Numbered from the stretch's first letter, positions 7,828 through 16,357 are shown. The stretch: 18,904 nt of DNA from Verrucomicrobiota bacterium (GCA_016876055.1 VHDM01000019.1:1-18904); one strand, 5' to 3'. Notes: generated by a model not told the origin, from the letters alone. Program-made: numbers and translations.

Positions 7828-9329
7828 TTTTTCCAGATGAGCAAAAGTTTTTGGCATTGGCGAAACAGGGAAATTTGATCCCGGTCAGCCGGGAAATTCT
7901 GGCGGACACGGAGACGCCGGTTTCGGCCTATCTCAAGCTCTCGGCCCAGCCGGGAGGGGCGGCTTTTCTCTTGGAAAGTGCGGAGTCGGCCGGGCGGCTG
8001 GGCCGATACTCGTTTGTGGGGGCCCGGCCCGCGGCGGTGATGGAGTTCCGGCAGGGGCGGGTGCGTTTCAGTCGGGCAAGCGGGGAGGTGGAGGAGAGAG
8101 CTCCGGAAAACCCCGATCCCCTTCGGGAGGTGCAGGCGATGCTGGCCGGACTGCGGCCGGTGGAGGCTTGGCCGGCGGAGCCGCCCCCCTTTACCGGAGG
8201 AGCGGTCGGGTTCTTGGCATTCGAAGCCGTCCGGTATTTTGAGCCGACGGTGGGGATGGCCCCCCGGGATGATCTCGGGGTGCCGGATGCCTGCTTTGCG
8301 TTGGTGGAGGAGTTTCTGGTGTTTGACCATGCCCGGCGGACGCTGCGCTTTGTGGTGCAGGTTCCGGTGGGGGACCACCCGCCGGAATCCTACCGGCAAG
8401 GGTTAAAACGATTGGAAGCCTTGGCGGGTCGTTTGACGCAACCCACGGGCAAGGCCAACGCGGAGGTGCCGCGCCGTCCCGAGGGGGATCTGCTGGCTGG
8501 AGCCACGCCCAACCTTCTCAAGGGGGAGTACTTAAAAATGGCGGCGGCGATGCAGGAACACATTCGTGCGGGGGACATTTTTCAAGTGGTGCCCTCGCAG
8601 CGTTTTACCGTGCCCTATTCCGGGCGGCCGATCGATCTGTACCGCTCCCTTCGCACGATCAATCCTTCCCCGTATATGTTCTGCCTGGAGATGGCCGGGC
8701 TGGCCTTGGTGGGATCCTCGCCGGAGACCCATGTGCGGTGTGAACACGGAAAGGTGGAGATCCGGCCGATTGCGGGGACCCGCCCGAGAGGGGCGAAGCC
8801 GGAAGAGGATCACCGGCTGGCGGAGGAGATGAAGGCGGATCCCAAGGAACGGGCCGAACACATCATGCTGGTGGATCTGGCGCGGAACGATTTGGGTCGG
8901 GTGTGCGAGTATGAAAGCGTCCGGGTCGTGGAGTTGATGGAGGTGGAGAAATTTTCCCATGTGATGCATCTGGTTTCGCGGGTGGAGGGAAAGCTCCGGC
9001 CGGACCAGGATGCCTTTCAGGTGATGCGGGCGACCTTTCCGGCCGGCACGGTGAGCGGTTCGCCCAAAGTGAGGGCGCTGCAGATCCTGGCGGCAGGGGA
9101 GCCGACGCGGCGCGGACCCTATGCGGGGGCGGCGGGCTATTTTTCCTTCGATGGGAACCTTGATTCCTGCATTTCCATCCGGACGATCCTGCTCAAGGGT
9201 GGCAAGGCCCATGTGCAGGCGGGAGGCGGGTTGGTGGCGGATTCAACGCCCGAAGGCGAGTACCAAGAGAGCGTCAACAAAGCCAAGGCGGGCCTGGCAG
9301 CGGTGGCGGCGGCCCGGGCGTTGGCGTAA
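7824..9329 (+). CDS. trpE: Anthranilate synthase component I
   Basis: TrpE converts chorismate to anthranilate using ammonia or the glutaminase TrpG, the first committed step of tryptophan synthesis. The frame is open upstream to 7521, inside hisF. The ATG at 7824 is preferred because it gives the normal family N-terminus and forms an ATGA overlap with the hisF stop, a classic translational-coupling arrangement. The protein has 501 residues. LLES (49-52) marks the tryptophan feedback-binding site. The chorismate-binding domain (from about residue 235) shows GDIFQVVPSQRF, NPSPYMF, SSPET, IRPIAGTRPRG, LVDLARNDLGRV and PAGTVSGSPKVRA. These favour TrpE over PabB; the intact LLES suggests feedback inhibition by tryptophan. 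trpG follows after nine bases. Confidence 0.95.
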   Translation: MIFPDEQKFLALAKQGNLIPVSREILADTETPVSAYLKLSAQPGGAAFLLESAESAGRLGRYSFVGARPAAVMEFRQGRVRFSRASGEVEERAPENPDPLREVQAMLAGLRPVEAWPAEPPPFTGGAVGFLAFEAVRYFEPTVGMAPRDDLGVPDACFALVEEFLVFDHARRTLRFVVQVPVGDHPPESYRQGLKRLEALAGRLTQPTGKANAEVPRRPEGDLLAGATPNLLKGEYLKMAAAMQEHIRAGDIFQVVPSQRFTVPYSGRPIDLYRSLRTINPSPYMFCLEMAGLALVGSSPETHVRCEHGKVEIRPIAGTRPRGAKPEEDHRLAEEMKADPKERAEHIMLVDLARNDLGRVCEYESVRVVELMEVEKFSHVMHLVSRVEGKLRPDQDAFQVMRATFPAGTVSGSPKVRALQILAAGEPTRRGPYAGAAGYFSFDGNLDSCISIRTILLKGGKAHVQAGGGLVADSTPEGEYQESVNKAKAGLAAVAAARALA

Positions 9330-9330
9330 A

Positions 9331-9336
9331 AGGAAG
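9331..9336 (+). promoter_or_regulatory. Shine-Dalgarno sequence of trpG
   Basis: AGGAAG sits directly after the trpE stop TAA (9327-9329) and just before the ATG at 9339. It indicates coupled translation of the two anthranilate synthase subunits. Confidence 0.6.
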
Positions 9337-9338
9337 CC

Positions 9339-9902
9339 ATGTTGCTGGTCCTCGATAATTACGACTCGTTTACTTACAACCTGGTTCAGTACTTCGGTGA
9401 GCTGGGGGCGAATCCGGTGGTAAAGCGAAATGATGTGATAACGCCGGAGGAGGTGGAGAGGTTGCGGCCGCGGCGGATCGTGATCTCCCCCGGGCCGGGC
9501 CAGCCGGCGGAGGCGGGCATCTCCCGGGAAGTGATCCGCCGCATGGGTAAAACCACCCCGATTCTCGGCGTCTGCCTGGGTCACCAATGCATCGCGGATG
9601 TCTACGGAGGAAAAGTTGTCCGGGCGGACCGCCTGATGCACGGAAAGACCTCCCCGATCCGGCATCAGGGCAGCGGCGTCTTTGCCGGCTTGCCGAATCC
9701 CTTTGAGGCGACCCGCTACCATTCCCTGATTGTGGAGAAGAGCTCGGTGCCGGACTGTCTGCAGATCACGGCAGACACGGCGGAGGGTGAGATCATGGGT
9801 CTGCAGCACCGGGAGTTTCCCGTCCATGGAGTCCAGTTCCACCCCGAATCCATCCTCAGCCGGGAGGGGAAGGATCTGCTGAGAAATTTTCTTACGCTTT
9901 AG
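9339..9902 (+). CDS. trpG: Anthranilate synthase component II (glutamine amidotransferase)
   Basis: TrpG is the class I glutamine amidotransferase that feeds ammonia to TrpE; the same subunit often also serves PabB in folate synthesis. The 187-residue protein has the normal length for a stand-alone domain. The N-terminal LVLDNYDSFTYNLVQYF signature is present. The oxyanion segment is SPGPGQP, the nucleophile is Cys79 (GVCLGHQ), and His168 and Glu170 (FHPES) complete the triad. It is not fused to trpD, and no trpD or trpC follows. The gene ends convergently against the membrane fusion gene, sharing TTAG for the two stops. Confidence 0.95.
   Translation: MLLVLDNYDSFTYNLVQYFGELGANPVVKRNDVITPEEVERLRPRRIVISPGPGQPAEAGISREVIRRMGKTTPILGVCLGHQCIADVYGGKVVRADRLMHGKTSPIRHQGSGVFAGLPNPFEATRYHSLIVEKSSVPDCLQITADTAEGEIMGLQHREFPVHGVQFHPESILSREGKDLLRNFLTL
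9899..9902. other. Convergent stop-codon overlap, trpG / fusion gene
   Basis: TTAG holds TAG (9900-9902) for trpG and TAA (complement of 9899-9901) for the minus-strand gene. It is the same tetranucleotide, read from the other strand, as the lpxD/GH57 junction. Confidence 0.95.
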
Positions 9903-11770
9903 CGGTCGGCGGCGGTCCGGAATCCGATCATTTCCAGCTGGGTTTTGGCGGAAGGATCGTTGCGGTTCCCATCCTGCCGCCGGGCCAAAGACACGGGGAT
10001 GGGGTTGGGATCGGTAAAATTCCCTCCCATAGCCACCGGTTGTTTGAATGGGCCGACCGCCCATTCGCTGACGTTGCCGCCCAAATCGAAGTGGCCGAAA
10101 GGGCCCTTGTCCCCGGGGAAAGTTTCTCCGGGCGCGGCATTGAAGTACGTGTCTCCCGGGTCGCGCTGGTCGTTCGCGTTGCGGGCAAGACCAAGGTTGG
10201 CAGGAGGAGGATCCACGGGATCGCCCCAAGGAAAGCGGCGGCCTTCGGGGCCGACGGCGGCGCGCAGCCATTCCTCCATGGTGGGGAGGCGACGTTTTTT
10301 CCAGGCCGCGTAGGCGGCGGCACTGGGGTAGTCGACATTGAACACGGGGGTGTCGCGGGTGATTTTTTGGGCTTGGTAAGGCTCCTGTTTGCGGGCACGG
10401 CGCAGGATTTCCGTCCAGTCCCTGGGTTCGAGGGTACTCACGGAGGATTTTTGGGCCCGTGCCTCTTCCGGAACCCATTCCCGCCAATCCGGACTTTCCT
10501 TGGCGGCCGCAAGAAATTTTTCGTAATCCCCGATGGTGACCTCGTGCCGATCGAGCCAGAAGGCAGGGACCATGACGGTTTCGCCGTTAAGGGTGATGGG
10601 GCCGGCGGGGACGGGGAGAACGGCCTCGGCCAGGGTGGCGGGGGCATCGAGGAGAAACCGGGTAAAGAAAGTCCGGGCAAAGATGCCGAGGTAGGCGAAC
10701 AGGGCGACGGTCCCGAGGCCGATGGCCCAGCGGCGGATGACGCGTGCCCGCAAGGTTTTGGCAGCAGCTTCCAATTCCTCCTTGCGAACGTGGACCTCGC
10801 GGACCTCGGCGAGCTGCCGTTCAAACTCCCGCGCTTGGCGAAGGAAGTCGAAGGCCGAGGAGCCGGGATTGCGAAGGATCTGGAGGAGCGGGGCAGATTT
10901 GGTTTGCCCCTGCAGGAGGGGTTCCAAAATGCCGGCCAGGTTCTGGGCGTTTTGGTGGAGGGAGGCTTCTGGTTGGCCGGGGTAGGCGGCGGGGTTGCGG
11001 AGCCGGGGGGTGCCCTTGGGGGAGAGGGTAGTGTCGTACTCCCCGAGGAGCCGGGCGGGGACGGAAGAGGATTCCATTTCCGCCAACACGGAGCCGAGAG
11101 CGGTGGCCAAACGGGCACAGGAGAGTAAAGAAGGTTTCTGACCAGCCAGACGGAAGTGAAGCATGGATGGATGAGGGACTGGTTCCAAGGCGACTAAAAT
11201 GCGGTTTTCCCAAGGGACGGACTCGTAGAGGGCATACACGGCCGGGTGGTTGACCCGGGCCAGAGCCCGCACGGCTTTTGGAAAGACCGCAGAGCCGGCG
11301 GGGGGCACCAAGATCTGCACGGAACGTTCCAATTGATGATGTTTGGCCCAATAGAGCCGCCCCACCGGATGCGGACCGGCCGGGCTGGAAAGCCGGTAGG
11401 GCCCGAATTCCCGGCCCGAGAAGTTTTCCATGATTTCCGCCAGACGAAGGGGAAGCTGCTCGTCGGGGGCTAAGAGCGGGATCGGATAACCCGGGGGGAG
11501 GGATCCGGAGAGGTCGTAGCGGCCAAAAATGGCGAAGGGGATTTCCGGATATTTTTCGGCGAGAAGAATCAACGAGTCGGCCCGATCCGTGTCTTCCCAG
11601 AGGATGTCCGTCAAAAGGATCGAAAGGGGGCCCGGGCCTTGAAGGGCCGGTTCCAGCTCCGGCCACGACCCCACCGGTAGGAGTTTGGCGGTAGGGAAAA
11701 AATCCAAGATGTGGGCGGAAAAACTTTCGCGAGCCTCCGCATCTTCCTGCGCCAAGAGAATCGTGGCCAC
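9899..11770 (-). CDS. Membrane fusion: receiver-like, pseudokinase, SUMF1/FGE-like domain
   Basis: A 623-residue protein with three recognisable parts. Residues 1-117 resemble a response-regulator receiver: acidic E9/D10 after the first strand and Asp55 in LLTD, but Gly83 and Ala101 stand where the conserved Thr/Ser and Lys should be. Residues 120-310 resemble a Ser/Thr protein kinase fold (FGPYRL start, NHPAVYALYE), yet no VAxK lysine, HRD or DFG motif can be found, so it is a likely pseudokinase. A charged helix (312-346) leads to one transmembrane segment (348-366). Residues 385-621 form a sulfatase-modifying-factor/FGE-type domain (FWLDRHEVTIGDYEKF, RLPTMEEWLRAA, FGHFDLGGNVSEW, IGFRTA), probably periplasmic. 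That domain has no cysteine, so formylglycine-generating activity is unlikely. The start is GTG at 11770 with no clear Shine-Dalgarno. A sensory or scaffolding role is inferred; the substrate is unknown. Confidence 0.85.
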   Translation of the reverse strand: MATILLAQEDAEARESFSAHILDFFPTAKLLPVGSWPELEPALQGPGPLSILLTDILWEDTDRADSLILLAEKYPEIPFAIFGRYDLSGSLPPGYPIPLLAPDEQLPLRLAEIMENFSGREFGPYRLSSPAGPHPVGRLYWAKHHQLERSVQILVPPAGSAVFPKAVRALARVNHPAVYALYESVPWENRILVALEPVPHPSMLHFRLAGQKPSLLSCARLATALGSVLAEMESSSVPARLLGEYDTTLSPKGTPRLRNPAAYPGQPEASLHQNAQNLAGILEPLLQGQTKSAPLLQILRNPGSSAFDFLRQAREFERQLAEVREVHVRKEELEAAAKTLRARVIRRWAIGLGTVALFAYLGIFARTFFTRFLLDAPATLAEAVLPVPAGPITLNGETVMVPAFWLDRHEVTIGDYEKFLAAAKESPDWREWVPEEARAQKSSVSTLEPRDWTEILRRARKQEPYQAQKITRDTPVFNVDYPSAAAYAAWKKRRLPTMEEWLRAAVGPEGRRFPWGDPVDPPPANLGLARNANDQRDPGDTYFNAAPGETFPGDKGPFGHFDLGGNVSEWAVGPFKQPVAMGGNFTDPNPIPVSLARRQDGNRNDPSAKTQLEMIGFRTAADR

Positions 11771-11853
11771 GACTGATTGTGAACTTTTCGTCCAAAAGGC
11801 GGAAGGAGCTATTTAATTCAAGTTGAGGTGGAGGCTGAGGCGAGCCGGAGCGC

Positions 11854-12546
11854 TCAGGATGGGAGACCCAGAGAGAGGCGGTGGATGGCGTAAGCGGCAC
11901 CGAAGCCGTTGTCGATATTCACCACGGTGATTCCCGGGGCACAGGAGTTCAGCATACCCAAAAACGCCGTGAGTCCCTGGAGATGGGCGCCGTAGCCAAC
12001 GGATGTGGGCACGGCCACGAGGGGATGGGGAACCAGGCCGCCTAAGACGCTAGGCAAAGCCGCCTCCATGCCTGCCACCACGATCAGAGCCTGATGGTTG
12101 CTTATTTCCGGCAAGCGTCGGAAGGTACGATGAAGTCCGGCGACCCCGATGTCGTAAAAGCGGGTCGGGCGATGGCCGAGGAATTCGAGGGTCACCAGCG
12201 CTTCCTCGGCCACGGGGTAATCGGAGGTGCCGGCCGCACAAACCGCAACGAGCATCTGCCGAGAGTCTTTGGCCCGAAACTTCCCCAAAGTAAAAATGCG
12301 GGCGCGGGAGTGGTAGGAACCTCGGGGAAAGGCCCGAGTCAGCAACTGACCCTTGTTGGCATCGACCCGGGTCACCAGCACCGGTTGTTTTGCCGACCAG
12401 AGTTTGCGGGCAATCGCCATGATTTGCGGCACGGTTTTCCCAGCCCCAAAGATGATTTCGGGAGCCCCCAATCGGTGACGGCGCTGGAGATCGACCTCGG
12501 CAAAGGCCTTTGGCAAGAAGCTCCGAGGGTGGCGGCGGATCGCCAT
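11854..12546 (-). CDS. larB: LarB: nickel pincer cofactor biosynthesis carboxylase
   Basis: In lactate-racemase cofactor synthesis LarB carboxylates the pyridinium ring of nicotinic acid adenine dinucleotide and cleaves the phosphoanhydride. The 230-residue sequence has the LarB N-terminal segment GAPEIIFGAGKT (27-38) and a C-terminal AIR-carboxylase (PurE)-like domain (about 98-226). The domain carries the LarB hallmarks AAGTSDYPVAEEA, YDIGVAGLHR, VAGMEAALPSVLGGL, VPTSVGYGA and LNSCAPGITVVNIDNGFGAA. A PurE assignment is ruled out by the extra N-terminal part and by these motifs. The ATG lies only seven bases after the glyS stop, so it is probably read from the glyS transcript. No larA, larC or larE is present here. 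83 bases separate it from the next minus-strand gene. Confidence 0.9.
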   Translation of the reverse strand: MAIRRHPRSFLPKAFAEVDLQRRHRLGAPEIIFGAGKTVPQIMAIARKLWSAKQPVLVTRVDANKGQLLTRAFPRGSYHSRARIFTLGKFRAKDSRQMLVAVCAAGTSDYPVAEEALVTLEFLGHRPTRFYDIGVAGLHRTFRRLPEISNHQALIVVAGMEAALPSVLGGLVPHPLVAVPTSVGYGAHLQGLTAFLGMLNSCAPGITVVNIDNGFGAAYAIHRLSLGLPS

Positions 12547-12553
12547 CGCGGGT

Positions 12554-13924
12554 TCAGCCCAAGGCGGCCGTCAGGCGGGGAAGCAGGTCGGATATGGCCA
12601 GCCGTTCCTGCTGCATGGAGTCACGGTGGCGCAGAGTGACGGTGTCCTTGCGGCCGGCGAGCGGCCCCTCCTTGGCCCCTTCGAGGGTTTCAAAATCCAC
12701 GGTGATGCCGAAAGGTGTGCCGACTTCGTCCTGTCGGCGGTAGCGGCGGCCGATGGCGCCGGCTTCGTCATAAAAGACCGGGAAGTGTTTGCGCAGATCG
12801 GCGGCCAGGGCGCGGGCTTTCTCCACGAGATCGGGTTTGTTCTTCAAAAGGGGAAAGATGCCGGCTTTCACCGGAGCGATGCGGGGGTGGAAACGGAGAA
12901 CCACGCGGGTCTCCTGATTGCCCTTTTCATCGGTCACCCCCTCCTCCGTATAGGCTTCACAAATCAAGGCTAGGACGGTGCGGTCGACCCCGGCGCTGGG
13001 TTCGACGACATGGGGGATAAATTTTTCCCGGGTCTCCTCGTCGAAATATTCCAGTGGTTTGCCGCTGGCCGCCTGGTGCTGTTTGAGGTCGTAATCGGTG
13101 CGGTAAGCGATGCCCTCGAGCTCTTCCGCCCCAAAGGGAAACTCGTAAAGCAGGTCGTAGGTGCCTTGGGAGTAGAAAGCGCGGTCCTTGGCGGGCACGT
13201 CGTAGACCTGGATTTTTTTGCGGGGCAGGCCGATGGATTCGTACCAAGCGATGCGGTCTGTCAGCCACTTTTCCAACCAAGCTTTGCCTTCGGAGGGGCG
13301 GACGAAAAATTCCACCTCCATCTGTTCAAATTCGCGGGACCGGAAGGTGAAGTTGCGGGGGTTAATTTCGTTGCGAAACGCCTTGCCGATCTGCGCGATT
13401 CCAAAAGGAAGCTTTTTGCGGGAAACCTCGAGGACATTCTTGAACTGGACAAACATGGCTTGGGCGGTCTCGGGGCGGAGATAGGTGAGGTTGCGGTCAT
13501 CCTCGACGGGTCCGACATAGGTTTTGAACATGAGGTTGAACTGCCGGGCCTCAGTGAGTTCCCCGCCGCAAGCCGTCACCATTTTGCTGGGTTTCTGCGG
13601 GCAAGGGGTGGAAGCGACCTGGTCGGCCCGGAAGCGGCCTTGGCAGGTTTTACAATCGATCATGGGATCGCTGAAGGTGGCCTCGTGCCCGCTGGCCTTC
13701 CAGACGGCGCGGTTCATGAGGATCGATCCGTCCAAGCCGAGAATGTCGTCGCGCCACTGGGTCATAGCTTTCCACCAGGCGTCCTTCAGGTTGCGTTTGA
13801 GCTCGGCGCCCAGGGGGCCGTAATCCCACGCCCCGTTCAGCCCGCCGTAAATTTCGGAGGATTGAAAAATGAACCCCCGGCGCTTGCAGAGGGCGACGAT
13901 TTTTTCCATGCGGTTTTCGGCCAT
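12554..13924 (-). CDS. glyS: Glycyl-tRNA synthetase, alpha2 (eukaryote/archaeal-like) type
   Basis: A class II aminoacyl-tRNA synthetase that charges tRNA-Gly with glycine. The single 456-residue chain is the homodimeric alpha2 form, not the alpha2beta2 GlyQ/GlyS enzyme of many bacteria. N-terminal FQSSEIYGGLNGAWDYGPLG is the family signature. An insertion with Cys91, Cys94, Cys108 and Cys119 could bind zinc. Motif 2 is IGKAFRNEINPRNFTFRSRE (179-198), and motif 3 is EPSAGVDRTVLALI (308-321). The anticodon-binding domain spans about 350-450 (FHPRIAPVKAGIFPL). The ATG at 13924 agrees with the usual start (ENRMEKIVALCKRRGFIF). It diverges from the AsmA-like gene across only 48 bases, and larB follows immediately. 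Confidence 0.97.
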   Translation of the reverse strand: MAENRMEKIVALCKRRGFIFQSSEIYGGLNGAWDYGPLGAELKRNLKDAWWKAMTQWRDDILGLDGSILMNRAVWKASGHEATFSDPMIDCKTCQGRFRADQVASTPCPQKPSKMVTACGGELTEARQFNLMFKTYVGPVEDDRNLTYLRPETAQAMFVQFKNVLEVSRKKLPFGIAQIGKAFRNEINPRNFTFRSREFEQMEVEFFVRPSEGKAWLEKWLTDRIAWYESIGLPRKKIQVYDVPAKDRAFYSQGTYDLLYEFPFGAEELEGIAYRTDYDLKQHQAASGKPLEYFDEETREKFIPHVVEPSAGVDRTVLALICEAYTEEGVTDEKGNQETRVVLRFHPRIAPVKAGIFPLLKNKPDLVEKARALAADLRKHFPVFYDEAGAIGRRYRRQDEVGTPFGITVDFETLEGAKEGPLAGRKDTVTLRHRDSMQQERLAISDLLPRLTAALG

Positions 13925-13972
13925 GACGTCGGTTTGGTTGGATTCCCGAGAGAAAGTTGTTAGCGATGATAA

Positions 13973-16357
13973 ATGGCCGTGAACACCCCAATCTTAAGGC
14001 GGTTGGCCCGGCGGGCCGGCCTGAAGAGAAGCACGGCCGGATCGGCCTGGCGATGGTGCCAACGGGCGGGGGGCATGATGTTGGTATTGTTCCTGGTGCT
14101 GGCGGTGCTGGGGCGCACGGTGGGTCTGCCGGAGGCGTGGAAAGAGCGGTTGATCCGGGAATTGGCCAGCCGGGGGATCGAAGTGGAGGTGAAGAAACTG
14201 ACGATCGATCCTTTGGGCGGGCTGGTGGCACGGGACTTGGTGGTGTTCCGGGATCACACCCGGAAAGAGGAGCGGTTACGGGTTCGGCGAGTGGAGTTGA
14301 CGCCCAACTGGCTGGCGTGGCGGGCGGGAGAACCCCTGCTGGCCGGGGCACAGTTGCGGGATGCGCACGTCAGCTGGCCTCTGGGGGATGGGGTCGAGGC
14401 GGAGGCGAGGCGAGTCGAAGCGGATGCGGAGTTTCGGGCCAGCGAAATCCGGATCCAGCGGTTACGGGGGCAGGTATTGGGTTTTGATTTGGATCTGAAG
14501 GGAAGGGTGGGAATCGAAGCGGGAAGGCAGGCGGCCCCGCAGACCTTTCCAGTGGCGCAAGCGTGGCGCCAGGCGGAGGCTCTCCTGAGGGATTTGGGGG
14601 GCCCGGCCCCCAAAATTCAGGCGGAGTTCAGCATGGAGACCGGGCGGCCCGACGAGAGTCGGGCGGAAATCCTGATCACGTCGGCGCGCAACATCTGGAA
14701 AGGTGTGGCGATACCTGCCTGGGAAGTCCGGGCGACGATGGCGGAAGGGAGGTTGAAGCTGGAGAAATTCGACGTTCAACTGGAGCCGGGAGGGTTGCAG
14801 GCCTTTGGTTGGGTGGATTTTTCCGCAAAGTCCGGCGGGGCCGAGTTTTTCGGTCAACTAAATCCAGTGGCCCTGGCCCCGGCGCTCGGGTCCGCTGCCG
14901 AGAAGGCGCTGCGTGGGTTTCGCAGCCAACAACTCCCCCAACTCAGTGGAAAGATTGAAGCGGGGTGGCAAACCGAGCCCCGTGTTTTTACCTCGGCCCG
15001 GTTGGAGGTTGGTGCGTTTGGATTGGGCGAGGATGAGTTTGAGTTTCGGAGCTTGCGTATTCCGTGGGTGAGTGATGGGAGACGGTGGATGGTGCAGGGT
15101 TTTCAGCTGGAGGACAGTCGCCAGGGGATCATCGAAGCCCAGGTGGCTTTTGACGGGAAGGCGGAGTTGAAAGGCAATTTTCGCAGTAACCTAAATCCAA
15201 AAATTCTCGCGCCGCTCTTCGGGGAGGCGGCAGAACCCTTTTGGTCGAGCCTCGAATTTTCCCAGGCGCCCCGTTTGGATTTCCGAATCCTGGGGGCGGG
15301 TATCTCCCCGGACCTGATCCGCCTGGAAGGCCGGATGGAGGCGATGGGTATGAAGTACAAAGGAGTGCTTATGGACACACTGAATACCGAGGTGGTGTAT
15401 GCCTCCCGGGAAGTCCGGGCCGCCAACCTGCGGGTCACTTCTGGCGGTGGGGAAGGCAAAGGGGACCTCCGGTACACCTTCGAGCCGAAATTTGTCCATT
15501 TCGAAAAGGTGGAGTCCACCTTGCCGGTGCGTGAGTTTTCCCCGGTGTTTGGGGAGAAGGTGGCAAAGACCCTGCAACCTTTCAAATTTGTGGACCGACC
15601 CTTTGTGACGATGGCGGGCAGGATTGACCTCGAGGAGAATTTTAGGACCGACATGACGGCCACCGGGAAAAGCGCTCCCGGCCTCAAATATGAAGTGGCG
15701 GGCAGGGAGCTGCATTTTCGCGACGTGGACCTTGCAGTCAAAATCCAAGGATCCGAGACGACGGTAGAAACCCGGGATAAAAAACCCGCCTCCCTGTGGG
15801 GCGGCCAAGTGGCAGTCCGCGTGAAAGTCGACGGACCCAAGGGCAACAAGACGCAAAACACCGAGGTGTGGCTTACGGATGTGGATTTCGGTGAGACCGT
15901 AAAATATTATTTCGGGATTCCTGGCTATAATGGGGACCTAAGCGGGTTTTTCGAATGGCAAGGCCCGGCCGAGGCCGGCATGTGGCGGCAGTGGACCGGC
16001 CGGGGAAATCTGGAGGTGGGGGGTGGTAAATTCCCCGGCATGGGAAATTTTGCCAAAACGATCAACGCACCCTTGGAGTGGATGGAGAATCTGGGGGAGG
16101 GCGCCACGATGGATTTCCAGCTGGAGGGGGGGAAGTTGCACGTCCAGCGGCTGAAAATCTTTTCCAAGCTGGTGGAAACCACCGGCGAGGGTTTTTACGA
16201 CATTGCGGAGGACCGCCTGGAAAAGTTTTTCATGAAGCAAAACCTGATCGGTCCGGTGGGGGTTCCCTTCATGCTGGTCAGCGAGATGCTGGAGGTGGAG
16301 GGCAGTGGATCCCTGAAAAATCCGGTTTGGAAACGGAAAAATTCGGAGAACGAATGA
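13973..16357 (+). CDS. AsmA-like envelope protein
   Basis: A 794-residue protein with a basic N-terminus, one transmembrane segment (about residues 33-49) and a long beta-rich body, the layout of AsmA/TamB/YhdP-type proteins. These span the periplasm and are linked to lipid transport or outer-membrane homeostasis. Right after the membrane segment comes the typical opening (IRELASRGIEVEVKKLTIDPLGGLVARDL), where amphipathic strands start. The C-terminal region (about 680-790) has the AsmA-like pattern of glycine turns and short helices (WTGRGNLEVGGGKFPGMGNF, LVETTGEGFYDI, VPFMLVSEMLEVEGSGSL). The family is assigned by architecture and style, not by a firm motif, and the cargo is unknown. The start ATG 13973 has only a weak ribosome site. 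argA follows after 58 bases, probably in the same transcript. Confidence 0.7.
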   Translation: MAVNTPILRRLARRAGLKRSTAGSAWRWCQRAGGMMLVLFLVLAVLGRTVGLPEAWKERLIRELASRGIEVEVKKLTIDPLGGLVARDLVVFRDHTRKEERLRVRRVELTPNWLAWRAGEPLLAGAQLRDAHVSWPLGDGVEAEARRVEADAEFRASEIRIQRLRGQVLGFDLDLKGRVGIEAGRQAAPQTFPVAQAWRQAEALLRDLGGPAPKIQAEFSMETGRPDESRAEILITSARNIWKGVAIPAWEVRATMAEGRLKLEKFDVQLEPGGLQAFGWVDFSAKSGGAEFFGQLNPVALAPALGSAAEKALRGFRSQQLPQLSGKIEAGWQTEPRVFTSARLEVGAFGLGEDEFEFRSLRIPWVSDGRRWMVQGFQLEDSRQGIIEAQVAFDGKAELKGNFRSNLNPKILAPLFGEAAEPFWSSLEFSQAPRLDFRILGAGISPDLIRLEGRMEAMGMKYKGVLMDTLNTEVVYASREVRAANLRVTSGGGEGKGDLRYTFEPKFVHFEKVESTLPVREFSPVFGEKVAKTLQPFKFVDRPFVTMAGRIDLEENFRTDMTATGKSAPGLKYEVAGRELHFRDVDLAVKIQGSETTVETRDKKPASLWGGQVAVRVKVDGPKGNKTQNTEVWLTDVDFGETVKYYFGIPGYNGDLSGFFEWQGPAEAGMWRQWTGRGNLEVGGGKFPGMGNFAKTINAPLEWMENLGEGATMDFQLEGGKLHVQRLKIFSKLVETTGEGFYDIAEDRLEKFFMKQNLIGPVGVPFMLVSEMLEVEGSGSLKNPVWKRKNSENE

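Noticed and set aside
7170..8399. 409-codon minus-strand frame across hisF and trpE
   Set aside because: It runs antisense through two unmistakable enzymes and has no motif or plausible start of its own.
10040..11128. 362-codon open frame antisense to the membrane fusion gene
   Set aside because: Low-complexity Gly-rich translation without family features; the minus strand has a clear SUMF1/FGE domain and a membrane helix.
9899..11770. Calling the fusion protein an active Ser/Thr kinase or response regulator
   Set aside because: The VAxK lysine, HRD and DFG motifs are missing from the kinase part, and the conserved Thr/Ser and Lys are missing from the receiver part.
11771..11853. Possible promoter in the gap between larB and the fusion gene
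   Set aside because: An AT-rich patch (AATTAAAT on the minus strand) exists, but no -35 element is correctly spaced; nothing firm can be claimed.
13925..13972. TATCAT on the minus strand (13965-13970) as a -10 element for glyS
   Set aside because: Five of six bases match, but no -35 element stands 16-18 bases upstream, so I do not list it as a promoter.
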